Shown here: one piece after another, positions 47,354 through 57,193 of the stretch
Numbering within the stretch: the first letter of the stretch is position 1
How the letters are laid out: each line of letters begins with the position of its first letter
Assembly (NCBI GenBank): GCA_014874455.1
Contig: JADBJL010000102.1
Span: 1 to 64,000, forward strand
DNA: 64,000 bases
Direction of reading: 5' to 3'
Source of the DNA: Thermomicrobiaceae bacterium
Lineage (GTDB): Bacteria > Chloroflexota > Chloroflexia > Thermomicrobiales > Thermomicrobiaceae
Notes under the pieces: generated by a model
Told to the model about the DNA's origin: nothing
The model's database searches: none
Seen by the model: only the letters and a program-made list of their open reading frames with translations
Made by a program: the position numbers and the translations under genes

Positions 47354-50300
47354 ATGACGACCGTGTCGATGGACACGCCGGTGGTTCGCGTGGTCCACCG
47401 GTTACCGGGACGTGTCCGCTTTCGAGTCCAGATCGACGACCAGGCGAAGCTGAGCGGGCTCCCGCGCACGCTGCCGCATGCCGGGATCCAGGATATCCGC
47501 GCCGATCCCCTGACCGGCAGCGTGCTCGTCCACTATGACCCCAAGGTGACGACCGAGGACGCAGTCCGGCAACACCTCGAGCAGATCCTGCAACGCTCGA
47601 TCGCACCGCCGGCCAGGACGACCGCTGCTGAGCATCCCCGGGTGCGCCGCGCCGCCGTCGATCACCGCACCGTCCGCGTCGATAGCCGCGGGCACCGCTG
47701 GCAGCGGGTACGCCTCCGGGTGGCCGGGCTTGAGGGCAATCAGGCGCTCGCGCGCGAGCTCGAGTCGTTACTCGAACAGCTCGGCGTCCGTGTCGCGCGG
47801 GCGAGCGTGGCCACCGGTCGCCTGCTCCTCGAGCACGAAGTGGAGACGGTGACACTCGATGCGATTCTTGAGGCAGTCAGTGGCCTTCCCTTACCGGAGG
47901 AGCCACCGACGCTCCGTCGCACGGTTACCCCGACTGACCAGGGCCCGCTCCTCTACGCGAGCTGGCGAGCCGCTGCGACCGCCGGTGCCCTCGGCCTCAC
48001 CGCTGCCCGGCAGCTCTTCAGGGCCACCGGCCCCCTCACGACCAGCCCACTGCCCGCGCTCGCCGCCGACATCGTCGCCGTTCTCCGCGGCTTTCCCACC
48101 TTTCGCGAGGGACTCCGCCGCGCGCTCGGCCCGGCAGCCGCCGACATTACGACCAGTTCAATTGGCATTACCGCTCAGACAGTGAGCAACCAGCAACTCG
48201 GCCTTCTCGTCAGCCTCACCGAAGCTCTCCGCCTCTTATCGGCTCTCCTTCCTTGGCGACGCGCCTGGCAGCGCTACGAGGCCGGGTTTCTCCACAGCAA
48301 TGTTGCCCGGCCCGGCCAGCGCGTCACACTCCGTGCCGGCGACCGCGTGCCGTTCGATAGCCGCATCGAGCGCGGGAGCGCAGAGGTGCTGCGCCCTGAT
48401 GGGCGGATCGAACGGGCCCGACCTTTCCGCCGGCTTGCAGCCGGTTCGCTCCTCCTCGGGGGTGAGCTGACCGTCTTTCTCGCGGCCCCCTCTCCATCCG
48501 GCCCCTTCGCGACGAGTGAGCCCCGGCCGGCACTCTTGCACTGGTACCTGCGCTTCATCACACCGGTCGCGTTCGCCTATGCCGGCGTCGCTGGCCTCGT
48601 CTCCCGCTCGCTCGCTGCCGCGGCTCGCGCGCTCGTTCTCGTCAATGCCCGCACAGCGCTCATCGGAGCAGAGGCAGCAGACCAAGGCGCAGTCGCCCGG
48701 GCCCTCCGCGGTGGCGCGCTCGTCACCGCCTTGCGCCCCGGCCGGCGCCTTACCCGCCCGACGGTCATCGTCCTCGACCATCCAGGACTGCTCGTCGAGG
48801 GTCTGGAACTGGATCGCTGCCTCGTCCTGGCTGATGGCCTCACGTACGGGGACGCCCTCGCCCTCGCCGCCCAACTGGCCCGTGCAACGCCGTGGCGTAC
48901 GGCACTGCCACCTGCTCGCAGCACGCCGAATGGACTCGACCCCGCGTCCTTCCGTCTGCGCCCCATTGACCCAGCGACGCTCGAGCAGCTACCCGACGAG
49001 CAGCGACAGGGGCTCCAGGGGGCGGCGGTCGTCCTGGCCGTCTCAGCGCGGCGTACCGACCAGCCGGTTGCCCTGCTCTCCTTGCGGCCAAAACTCCGCC
49101 CGCACTTGGAATCCTTCCTCGACGTCTGTACCCGAGTCGGCACTCGCGTCCTCGTGCGGCTCCCTCAGGAGCCCGCATCCGCCTACCTCGAGACGATCGA
49201 CATCGCTCCGATCACGGCTGCTGACGCGGCCACGCTTGTCCGTGACCTGCGGGCGCGCGGGGAGGTTGTCCTCTACGTCGCAGATCACGGTCGAGCCGGC
49301 CTGGCGTTCGCTGCTGCCCACTACTCCGCACTGCTGACCTCCATCCGTCAGCCAGTCGATGTGCCGGTCGACGCTCTCCTGCCCGACTTGGGTGCGCTCG
49401 CCGCGCTGGTCGAGGCCAGCCACCGTCGAGACCTCGCTGTCCGCGATAGCGTCGTCCTCTCGCTCACCGCGAACACGCTCGCCCTCGGCATTGGGTTGGG
49501 CGCCACCCCGTCGCCAGTGCTCGTTAGCCTGGTTCTAGGCGGTGCCGCTTTTCTGGCGCTCGTCGCTGGCTGGGCCCGTCTGTGGGGTGGTGAGCGGCAG
49601 GCCACGCTGCCCTTCGTCGATCCAGAACCCGAGCGCTGGGGAGTTCGGCCATCCACCGAGGTTCTTCAGTTACTGAACAGCCACCCGGACGGGCTCACGA
49701 GCGCAGAGGTTCGCCAGCGGCGCTCCGCCCCATCCTTCGAGGCGGACGAAGGGCCATGGATCCGCGCCCTCATCAGCCAACTGAGCTCACCGCTCCTCGC
49801 CATTATGGCCGCAGGCGCTGGCCTTTCGCTCGCCGTCGGCGCCTCTATCGACGTCGCCATCATTACCGCGACGCTGCTCTTCAACGTCGCCATCGGTGCC
49901 TGGCAGGAGCAGCGGGTATCGCGCGCGGCCGTCCAATTGGCAGAACTTTCGGCACCCCCTGCCCGGGTGCTCCGTGACGGCGCCGAAGTCACCGTCCCCG
50001 CTACTGAACTCGTGCCGGGTGACGTGATCCGCCTCGAGTTCGGTGACCGTGTGCCGGCCGACGGCCGCCTCTTGAACGCGGAGAACCTCCTGGTGGACGA
50101 ATCCGCGCTCACTGGCGAATCACTTCCTGTCGCCAAGGATCCCGCCGCCCGTGATGAGCGGGCAGTCGTCCTCGCTGGAACCGACGTGCTCAGTGGTACA
50201 GCAACGGCCGTGGTCGTGGCGACCGGCGAGGGCACCCGCCTGGGCGCCGCCCAGCGCGCGCTCCGCCAGACCGACTCCTCTGGCGAGCACCTTGCCCGAC

Positions 50301-52183
50301 GTCTCGCGCAGTACACGCGTCTCAGCCTCCCTGTCTCGCTGGCTGCCGGAGCGCTGGTCACGCTCGTCGGCATCCTGCGCGGCGCGCCAATCGCCAGCCA
50401 GCTCGCCCTCGGCGCGAGCCTCACCATCGCGGCGGTGCCGGAGGGACTCCCGCTCCTCAGCCGGCTCAGCGAAGCGGCGACCGCGCGCCGACTCGCTCAG
50501 CGCGGGATTCTCGTGCGACAGCTTTCGGCAGTCGAGGCACTCGGTCGTGTCAATGTCGTCTGTGTCGACAAGACCGGGACGCTCACGTACGGCCGGATGA
50601 GCGTGCAGCGCATCGTCAGCGACGGCCACGACGAAGAGCTGGCGCCGAACTGCTCCCCAGCAGCGCGTCGCGTTGTCGCCGCAGCCGTGCTGGCCTCCCC
50701 GGCACTCGACCGCAAGGACGCGCTGGCCCACGCGACCGATGCCGCCATCGTCGAGGCCGCGCGCTCGCTTGGGCTCTCTGAGGTCAACGGGGAGAGGGAG
50801 CGGCTCGAAGAGCTACCGTTCGACTCGCTTCGCCCCTATCACGCGGTTCGCTTGCACGACCGGATCGTCATGAAGGGCAGCCACGAGTTTCTCCTCCCGC
50901 GCTGTGTCGCCCTCCGCACGGACGGCGAGAACACGGTAGCCCTGTCCTCCGATCGCGTCGACGCGCTCCACGCGGCAGCCCTCCGCCTCGCCCGCGACGG
51001 CCTGCGGGTACTCCTCGTCGCTGAAGGGCCTCCGGAGGCGCGACTCGACGACCCGCAGCAGCTCGTTGTCCTCGGTCTGCTCGGTATCGCTGATGCCCTC
51101 CGTCCGGGGGTGCCGGGGGCTATCCGCCGCTGTCACGAGGCCGGGGTGCGCGTCCTGATGATCACCGGCGACCACCCAGCGACTGCCGAGGCGATCGCCC
51201 GCCAGGCTGGCCTGCCGGTCGGCCCCAACCGGATCCTCAACGCTTCTCTCCTGCGGGAACTCGACGACCCTGCGCTCGTCGACCAGCTCGCCCAAGCCAG
51301 CGTCGTCGCCCGAGCCACCCCCCTCGACAAGCTTCGGATCGTCCAGTTGCTCCGCGCTCACGGCGACGTCGTTGCCATGACCGGCGACGGAGTCAACGAT
51401 GCGCCCGCTCAGCGGCTCGCCGATGTCGGCATCGCCATGGGCTGGGGCACAGCCGTCGCCCGCGAGGCCGCTGACCTCGTCCTCGTCGAGGACGACTTCG
51501 CGGTCATCGTCGACGCCCTGGTGCAAGGCCGCAGTTTCTGGCGGAACATGCGCCGGTCCGTGGCCCTGCTCCTCGGCGGAAACTTAGGTGAGATCGGGAT
51601 GATCGCGATCCCTACCCTGCTCACCGCCACTGCGCCCCTCAATACGCGTCAGGTGCTGATGGTCAACCTGATCACCGACGTGCCGCCCGCGCTGGCGATC
51701 GCGCTGCAGCAGCCCCGCTACCGCCGGCTGACCGACCTGGCCCGCGAGGGCGAGCAGGCACTCGACCGCACGCTCCGCGTCGATGTCCTCCGCCGGGCTG
51801 CGACGACGGCGATTCCAGCCGGTCTGGTTACCCTGTGGGCCAGTCGGGCGATTCCAGCCGAGGCAAGCTCCATCGGTTTCGCTGCGCTCGTGGCCTCGCA
51901 GCTCGCCCAGGCACTGGAACTGGGTCTCACAGGCAGCGGGCTCACCCCGAGCCTCCTCACTGGCATCGCCGCATCCGCCGCCGCACTCGCTGCCTCCCTT
52001 GCCCTCCCTCCGGCTCGGGCGCTCCTCGGCCTGGCCCCACTCAGCCCGACCGGCCTGGTTCTCACCGGCCTGGCTGTCGGCGCAACGGTGATCAGCAGCC
52101 GGTTGACCACGGTGCTGATCCGCGAACTCCCGGCTCTCCCGGCACCGTATCCGTTGCCCTCTCCGGTTCCCTCCGCGGCGTGA
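47354..52183 (+). CDS. Large P-type ATPase (CtpI/CtpH-like), degenerate P-type half fused to a complete P-type ATPase
   Basis: Two HMA-like N-terminal segments without CxxC; degenerate VIVLDHPGLLVEG; intact DESALTGES, PEGLP, VCVDKTGTLT, MTGDGVNDAPA. Confidence 0.92.
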   Translation: MTTVSMDTPVVRVVHRLPGRVRFRVQIDDQAKLSGLPRTLPHAGIQDIRADPLTGSVLVHYDPKVTTEDAVRQHLEQILQRSIAPPARTTAAEHPRVRRAAVDHRTVRVDSRGHRWQRVRLRVAGLEGNQALARELESLLEQLGVRVARASVATGRLLLEHEVETVTLDAILEAVSGLPLPEEPPTLRRTVTPTDQGPLLYASWRAAATAGALGLTAARQLFRATGPLTTSPLPALAADIVAVLRGFPTFREGLRRALGPAAADITTSSIGITAQTVSNQQLGLLVSLTEALRLLSALLPWRRAWQRYEAGFLHSNVARPGQRVTLRAGDRVPFDSRIERGSAEVLRPDGRIERARPFRRLAAGSLLLGGELTVFLAAPSPSGPFATSEPRPALLHWYLRFITPVAFAYAGVAGLVSRSLAAAARALVLVNARTALIGAEAADQGAVARALRGGALVTALRPGRRLTRPTVIVLDHPGLLVEGLELDRCLVLADGLTYGDALALAAQLARATPWRTALPPARSTPNGLDPASFRLRPIDPATLEQLPDEQRQGLQGAAVVLAVSARRTDQPVALLSLRPKLRPHLESFLDVCTRVGTRVLVRLPQEPASAYLETIDIAPITAADAATLVRDLRARGEVVLYVADHGRAGLAFAAAHYSALLTSIRQPVDVPVDALLPDLGALAALVEASHRRDLAVRDSVVLSLTANTLALGIGLGATPSPVLVSLVLGGAAFLALVAGWARLWGGERQATLPFVDPEPERWGVRPSTEVLQLLNSHPDGLTSAEVRQRRSAPSFEADEGPWIRALISQLSSPLLAIMAAGAGLSLAVGASIDVAIITATLLFNVAIGAWQEQRVSRAAVQLAELSAPPARVLRDGAEVTVPATELVPGDVIRLEFGDRVPADGRLLNAENLLVDESALTGESLPVAKDPAARDERAVVLAGTDVLSGTATAVVVATGEGTRLGAAQRALRQTDSSGEHLARRLAQYTRLSLPVSLAAGALVTLVGILRGAPIASQLALGASLTIAAVPEGLPLLSRLSEAATARRLAQRGILVRQLSAVEALGRVNVVCVDKTGTLTYGRMSVQRIVSDGHDEELAPNCSPAARRVVAAAVLASPALDRKDALAHATDAAIVEAARSLGLSEVNGERERLEELPFDSLRPYHAVRLHDRIVMKGSHEFLLPRCVALRTDGENTVALSSDRVDALHAAALRLARDGLRVLLVAEGPPEARLDDPQQLVVLGLLGIADALRPGVPGAIRRCHEAGVRVLMITGDHPATAEAIARQAGLPVGPNRILNASLLRELDDPALVDQLAQASVVARATPLDKLRIVQLLRAHGDVVAMTGDGVNDAPAQRLADVGIAMGWGTAVAREAADLVLVEDDFAVIVDALVQGRSFWRNMRRSVALLLGGNLGEIGMIAIPTLLTATAPLNTRQVLMVNLITDVPPALAIALQQPRYRRLTDLAREGEQALDRTLRVDVLRRAATTAIPAGLVTLWASRAIPAEASSIGFAALVASQLAQALELGLTGSGLTPSLLTGIAASAAALAASLALPPARALLGLAPLSPTGLVLTGLAVGATVISSRLTTVLIRELPALPAPYPLPSPVPSAA

Positions 52184-52401
52184 CGACCGGAGCACGGGCC
52201 CCGCGCTCTGGCGCGCGTTCCGCTGTTTCGGTGCATATGGGCGCCAGCGCTTCCGACCCTCGTTAGGGTACGCGCACACCGGCGCGCGATCTCATCCCCT
52301 TCGTCGCGCGTCGTCCCGAAATGTCACGCACATCATCTGATCCAACTGGATCCCGTCCAAGGCACGGCATTCCCCTCCAACTGGCACCGGGTTCCCCGAT
52401 T

Positions 52402-52418
52402 TTAACGAACGCTTTACA
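52402..52418 (+). promoter_or_regulatory. PhoP-box-like direct repeat
   Basis: TTAACG-aacgc-TTTACA, about 20 bp upstream of TATCTT -10 candidate. Confidence 0.45.
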
Positions 52419-52490
52419 ACCATAGACACCGATCTAGCTATCTTCTAGTGGAAGGAAATCGATGAGCGGAGGTATGAGTGGGCAACGGCG

Positions 52491-53045
52491 ATGGCGGTAC
52501 TGACACGAGTCGCTGAACGCCGATCACGCTTCGTCACGCGTGAACTGGAAACGGACACGGCATACGCCTGCGGGTTCCGCATCGGCTACGCTATCGGAAA
52601 CCTCTGCGCTCGCTTCGGACTGGCCCGCGCACCGCAGCCCTCGTTGCATGAAACCACGCCGCTCCGCCCCCACGCACCCCACCCCGATCGCCCTGTCCCA
52701 GTGCATCCGCGCGTCCTCCAGCCCTACCGCCTGCCGACCTCCGAAGGGCTCGACCGTCAGGCGCTTCACCGGGCTGTCGCGTGCGCCTGCTCGCTGCCGG
52801 TCACCAAGCGGGCGCTTACACGCGTGCTCGGCCTGAGCCTCCTCGCCGAGCTAGCACTCGCCGCCGCGCCCCTTCTGGCGCTTCTAGCCCTGGGCTCACC
52901 TGTCACAGCCGAGGACATCCTGCAGCAGCTCGGCGGACTCGCGACGCTCGCCCTGGAGTTCCTGCTGATCGCACTCGTCGGTGCAGCCGCAGCAGAAATC
53001 GTGCTCTCTGCCCTCGCGGTCGTGCAGGCGGCACTGAGCCAGTAA
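52491..53045 (+). CDS. Hypothetical membrane protein
   Basis: C-terminal hydrophobic segments (LSLLAELALAAAPLLALLAL; LATLALEFLLIALVGAAAAEIVLSAL). Confidence 0.6.
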   Translation: MAVLTRVAERRSRFVTRELETDTAYACGFRIGYAIGNLCARFGLARAPQPSLHETTPLRPHAPHPDRPVPVHPRVLQPYRLPTSEGLDRQALHRAVACACSLPVTKRALTRVLGLSLLAELALAAAPLLALLALGSPVTAEDILQQLGGLATLALEFLLIALVGAAAAEIVLSALAVVQAALSQ

Positions 53046-53177
53046 GACGACCGCGCTTTTACCCACAAGCTGTCACACCACCGGTCAGCAACCTCCCCGA
53101 GGGCACTCCCGAGCTGGCGCCCGTCGCTTGACGGGTCTCGTGACGGCTGCTAGAGTGGGGAGGACAACACAACAGCC

Positions 53178-53273
53178 ACTCGTCCCGGGAGCTTGGGGAA
53201 CCAGGCTGAGAGGGCGGCTACCGATCCCGCCGCCGACCGGTGAACCTGACCTGGGTAATGCCAGCGGAGGGAG
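53178..53273 (+). promoter_or_regulatory. TPP (THI-box) riboswitch
   Basis: ggggaaCCAGGCTGAGAgggcggc...gccgaccggtGAACCTGAcctGGGTAATgCCAGCGgAGGGAG; upstream of thiamine genes. Confidence 0.95.
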
Positions 53274-53278
53274 CACTC

Positions 53279-53374
53279 ATGAGACGCGCAGAGCACCTTG
53301 GGCGAAACGACCGGCTGCCCATGGTGCTTTTCTCGTCGATCGGCAGGCGGCAGCCGGTGGAGCTGGCGCGATGA
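53279..53374 (+). CDS. Putative 31-aa leader ORF after TPP riboswitch
   Basis: ATG preceded by GGAGGGAG; MRRAEHLGRNDRLPMVLFSSIGRRQPVELAR-stop; stop overlaps tenA start as ATGA. Confidence 0.4.
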   Translation: MRRAEHLGRNDRLPMVLFSSIGRRQPVELAR

Positions 53375-54027
53375 GCGAGTCTCGCAGCTTTCTCGCCAGC
53401 CTCCTTTCGGAGGCCCGGCCGATCTGGGAGGCCATGGTCCGTCACCCCTTCGTCCAGGAGCTGGCAGCCGGAACGCTCGCGCCCGAGCGGTTCGCCTTCT
53501 GGGTCCAGCAGGACTACCTCTTCGTGCGGGAGGCGCTCAAGCTCCGCGGGCTTTCGATCGCCCGCGCGCCCGACGAGGCGATCCGGCGCGCCCTAATCGA
53601 CAACGCCGTCGCGCTCAGGAGGGAACTCGATTTGTTCGAGGCATACGCTCGGGAGCATGGCCTCAGCCTGGAGGTCGAGCCGAGCCCGGTCTGCCTCGGC
53701 TATGCCGCCTACCGGCAGAGCGCTGCGGCGCTGGGGACGTTCCCGGAGTTCCTCGCCGGAACCTGGGCGGCCGAGAAAGCGTACCTCGATACCTGGTCAG
53801 CGGTGAGGAGCGCCGGGTCGGATGGCACCTACCAGCAGTGGATCGCGAACTGGACGAGCCCGAACTTCGTCGCCTGGGTCGAGTGGCTGGAGGCGACGCT
53901 GGCTCGCCTGCTAGAAGGCCAGCCGCAGGACGAGCTCCAGCGCGTGCGGCGCGCATTCCTCACCACCGCCCGCTTCGAGTATCTCTTCTGGGAGATGGTT
54001 TATCGCCGCGAGACCTGGCCGGTCTGA
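53371..54027 (+). CDS. tenA: TenA-family protein (TenA_E-like, lacks catalytic Cys)
   Basis: IWEAMVRHPFVQELAAGTLAPERFAFWVQQDYLFVREALKL; YLFWEMVYRRETWPV. Confidence 0.9.
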   Translation: MSESRSFLASLLSEARPIWEAMVRHPFVQELAAGTLAPERFAFWVQQDYLFVREALKLRGLSIARAPDEAIRRALIDNAVALRRELDLFEAYAREHGLSLEVEPSPVCLGYAAYRQSAAALGTFPEFLAGTWAAEKAYLDTWSAVRSAGSDGTYQQWIANWTSPNFVAWVEWLEATLARLLEGQPQDELQRVRRAFLTTARFEYLFWEMVYRRETWPV

Positions 54028-54051
54028 GCGAATGGCCTCGGAGGGAGCGCA

Positions 54052-54636
54052 ATGCGACGGCTTCTACAACCGTGGACGACAACCGAGATCCTCGTCGTCG
54101 CGACCATGGGAATCGCGATCGGTCTGATCTGGGTGCCCTGGACCTGGTTCTACCAGGCGACCGCGGCCGTACTCGGCCCGTGGGCCGCTCACTTCGTGGG
54201 CGGCTTTTGGCTGATCGGCGGCGTGATCACACCATACATCGTGCGCAAGCCTGGCTCGGCGCTGCTCGGCGAGATGATCGCCGCCCTGGCCGAGATGCCG
54301 CTCACGCCCTGGGGGGCGATCGTCCTCCTGGCCGGGCTGATCGAGGGCGGCGCCTGCGAGCTCTTCTTCCTGGCTACCGGCTACCGGCGCTTCAGCCTAC
54401 CCTGGCTTATGGGCGCGGCCGCGTTCGGCGGGTTGGCGTTCTCCCTCCTGTATCTCTATCCCATCCAGGGATGGGGACGCCTGGCGATCGAGATACAGAT
54501 CCTCTACACGGTGATGCGCATGGCCGGTGCGGCGATCCTGGCCGGCGGCGGAGCCAAGCTCATCGCCGACGCCCTGGTGCCGACGGGGGTGCTCGATGCT
54601 TTCCCCATCGCTCGCGAGCGCCGGCCCGAGATCTAG
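54052..54636 (+). CDS. Thiamine-precursor ECF transporter S component (YkoE-like)
   Basis: MGIAIGLIWVPWTWFYQATAAVLGPWAAHFVGGFWLIGGVITPYIVRKPGSALLGEMIAAL. Confidence 0.9.
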   Translation: MRRLLQPWTTTEILVVATMGIAIGLIWVPWTWFYQATAAVLGPWAAHFVGGFWLIGGVITPYIVRKPGSALLGEMIAALAEMPLTPWGAIVLLAGLIEGGACELFFLATGYRRFSLPWLMGAAAFGGLAFSLLYLYPIQGWGRLAIEIQILYTVMRMAGAAILAGGGAKLIADALVPTGVLDAFPIARERRPEI

Positions 54637-56353
54637 CTGCGAGCCGGCTATCCGGGTCGAGGGCCTCACCGTCAAGTATCCCGGCCGCAAGCGCCCGGCA
54701 CTGGTGCGGGTCTCCTTCTCCGTTCAGCCTGGGGAACTCGTGCTCGTCCTCGGGCCGTCCGGCTGCGGCAAGAGCACGCTGGCGCTGTGCCTGAACGGCG
54801 TGATCCCGCACGCGATCGCGGCGACGATGGAGGGGCGCGTCCGCGTCGTCGGGCTCGATACCCGCCAGGTGCCCCTCAGCCGGCTGAGCGAGAAGGTCGG
54901 CGTGGTCTTCCAGGATCCGGAGGCGCAGTTCTGCCTGCTGACGGTCGAGGAGGAGGTCGCCTTCGGGCTGGAGAACCTCGGCGTCCCCCCGGACGAGATG
55001 CCTGGACGCATCGCGGCCGCGCTGGAGCTGATCGGGCTGGCCGAGTTGCGCGAGCGGCGGATCGACCGGCTCTCCGGCGGCCAGAAGCAGCGGCTGGCCC
55101 TGGCCTGTGTACTCGCGATGGGCCCCGAGATCCTGGTACTCGATGAGCCGACCGCGCACCTCGACCCGCAGGCGGCTGCCGAACTCTTCGCCACGCTGGC
55201 CCGCCTGAAGGCGGCCGGCCGCCACACGATCGTCGTGATCGAGCACCGGCTCGACGACCTGATGCCGCTGGTCGACCGCGTCCTGCTGTTCGGCCCCGAG
55301 GGCAGGCTGCTGGCCGAGGGGGCGCCGCGCGAGCTGTTCGCCGCCTACCGGCAGGAACTCGACCGCTTCGGGATCTGGATCCCGCAGGTGACCGAGCTGG
55401 CCTTCCGGCTGGCGGAGGCCGGCGTTGAAATCGACCGTTTGCCGCTGACCGTTGAGGAGGCGGCCGAGACATTGGCGCCGCGCCTGGGGCGGGCGCGCCG
55501 GCACTGGCCGCACATGGTAGACCCGCCGGAGCGACAGCCAGCGGTCGAGGTTCGACGCCTCTCCTACCGCTACCCGTCCGGCCCGCAGGCGCTCCGCGAG
55601 GTGTCCCTCCTGATCCCCGAGGGCAGCTTCTTCGCCCTGGTCGGCCCCAATGGCGCGGGTAAGAGCACGCTGGCGCTCCACCTCGTCGGTGTGCTGGAGC
55701 CGCCGCCGGAGGCGGTCTGGCTGCTCGGCCGGCCGCTGCGGGCGTACGGGCGACAGGAACTGCCGCGTGTCGCGAGCTATGTCTTTCAGAACCCCGAGCA
55801 CCAGTTCCTGACCAGCACCGTCCACGACGAAGTCGCCTTCGGCCTTCGGGCCCAGGGGATCGCCGACCGGGAAGTCGAGACCCGCGTGCGCGCGGCACTC
55901 GAGGAGTTTGGCCTGGCGGCGCTGGCGCTCGCCCACCCGTTCACGCTGAGCCAGGGCGAGAAGCGCCGGCTCTCGGTGGCGACCGCGCTGGTGTTGCGTC
56001 CCCGCCTGCTCATCCTCGACGAGCCGACCTTCGGCCAGGACCGGCGAACCACCGCGCTGATCATGACTCGCCTCCGCGAGCTGGTCCGTAGCGGGGGCAC
56101 GGTGGTGGCGATCACGCATGACCTGCGGCTGGTGGCCGAGGAGGCCAGCGCGGCCAGCGTGCTGGTCGCCGGGCGGGTCGCGTTCGCCGGGCCGGTGGCC
56201 GAGTTGCTGGGCAGCGCGCCACTCCTGAGGCAGGCCGGGCTGGTTCCCCCGCCGCTGGTGCGGCTCGGCCGGCGACTGGCCGAGTGGGCAGACGGGCTGC
56301 CGCCGCTGAGCACGGTCGAGCACTATCTCGTCGCGCTGGGAGCGGAGCGATGA
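54596..56353 (+). CDS. ECF/ABC transporter double ATPase (YkoD-like)
   Basis: Two Walker A motifs (GPSGCGKST, GPNGAGKST), two LSGGQK/LSQGEKRR signatures. Confidence 0.95.
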   Translation: MLSPSLASAGPRSSCEPAIRVEGLTVKYPGRKRPALVRVSFSVQPGELVLVLGPSGCGKSTLALCLNGVIPHAIAATMEGRVRVVGLDTRQVPLSRLSEKVGVVFQDPEAQFCLLTVEEEVAFGLENLGVPPDEMPGRIAAALELIGLAELRERRIDRLSGGQKQRLALACVLAMGPEILVLDEPTAHLDPQAAAELFATLARLKAAGRHTIVVIEHRLDDLMPLVDRVLLFGPEGRLLAEGAPRELFAAYRQELDRFGIWIPQVTELAFRLAEAGVEIDRLPLTVEEAAETLAPRLGRARRHWPHMVDPPERQPAVEVRRLSYRYPSGPQALREVSLLIPEGSFFALVGPNGAGKSTLALHLVGVLEPPPEAVWLLGRPLRAYGRQELPRVASYVFQNPEHQFLTSTVHDEVAFGLRAQGIADREVETRVRAALEEFGLAALALAHPFTLSQGEKRRLSVATALVLRPRLLILDEPTFGQDRRTTALIMTRLRELVRSGGTVVAITHDLRLVAEEASAASVLVAGRVAFAGPVAELLGSAPLLRQAGLVPPPLVRLGRRLAEWADGLPPLSTVEHYLVALGAER

Positions 56354-57183
56354 GCCAGGGCGTCTACGTGGAGACCGGCTCTTCTCTGCACCGGCTGAAC
56401 CCGCTGACCAAGTTCGTCCTGGTCATTCCGACGACGCTCATCCTCACGCTGGTCGTGGATATCGCTGTGCCGGCCCTCTTCAGCCTGTTCTTCCTGCTCG
56501 CGCTCCTGACGCTCGGGCGCGTCCCGGCGTCGCGGCTGGGCCGGGCGCTGCTGCCCTTCCTGCCGGTCGGCATCGGTCTCCTCTGGACCACGGCCGCCTT
56601 CTACCAGACTCGGATGGCCGAGACGCCTACGGTCGCGCTCGAGCTGGGGCCGTTCCAGCTTACCTGGCCCGGCATCGTCTATGCCGTGAGCATCGTCCTG
56701 CGCGTGCTGGCCATCTACGCATCCTCGCTCCTCTTCCTGCTCACCACGCACCCGACCGATTTCGTCCTGGCGCTGGTGCAGCAGTGCCGGCTGCCGGTCC
56801 GGCTCGGTTACGGCGTGATGGCGGCCTACCGGTTCGTACCGCTGCTGAGCGCGGAGCTGGCGCAGATCCGCGCGGCGCACCGGGTGCGCGGGGTGCCGGA
56901 GGGCGGCGGGCTGCTGGCGGCGCCCCGTCGGCTGCTCGGCTACGCGATCCCGCTCCTGGCGAGCGGCATCCGCCGTGCCCAGCAGGTCGCCGTGGCGATG
57001 GACGCGCGGGCGCTGGGCGCCCAGCCGCGGCGGACGTTCTACCGGCGCCTGCGCTTCTCCCGGAGCGACCTCGCGTTCCTGCTGGCGTACGCGAGCTTCA
57101 CGGTCATTGTTCTGACCCTGCTCGTCTGGATGGGGTTACCGGCTCGGCTCGATGTCTTCAGCGGGCCGACGATGCGGCGGTGA
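56350..57183 (+). CDS. ECF transporter T component (YkoC-like)
   Basis: LHRLNPLTKFVLVIPTTLILTLVV; MDARALGAQPRRTFYRRLRFSRSD. Confidence 0.92.
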   Translation: MSQGVYVETGSSLHRLNPLTKFVLVIPTTLILTLVVDIAVPALFSLFFLLALLTLGRVPASRLGRALLPFLPVGIGLLWTTAAFYQTRMAETPTVALELGPFQLTWPGIVYAVSIVLRVLAIYASSLLFLLTTHPTDFVLALVQQCRLPVRLGYGVMAAYRFVPLLSAELAQIRAAHRVRGVPEGGGLLAAPRRLLGYAIPLLASGIRRAQQVAVAMDARALGAQPRRTFYRRLRFSRSDLAFLLAYASFTVIVLTLLVWMGLPARLDVFSGPTMRR

Positions 57184-57193
57184 GGAGGTGGCG

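Noticed and set aside
54560-56323. 587-aa minus-strand ORF antisense to the YkoD-like ATPase
   Set aside because: Shadow ORF; the plus strand encodes two Walker A and signature motifs.
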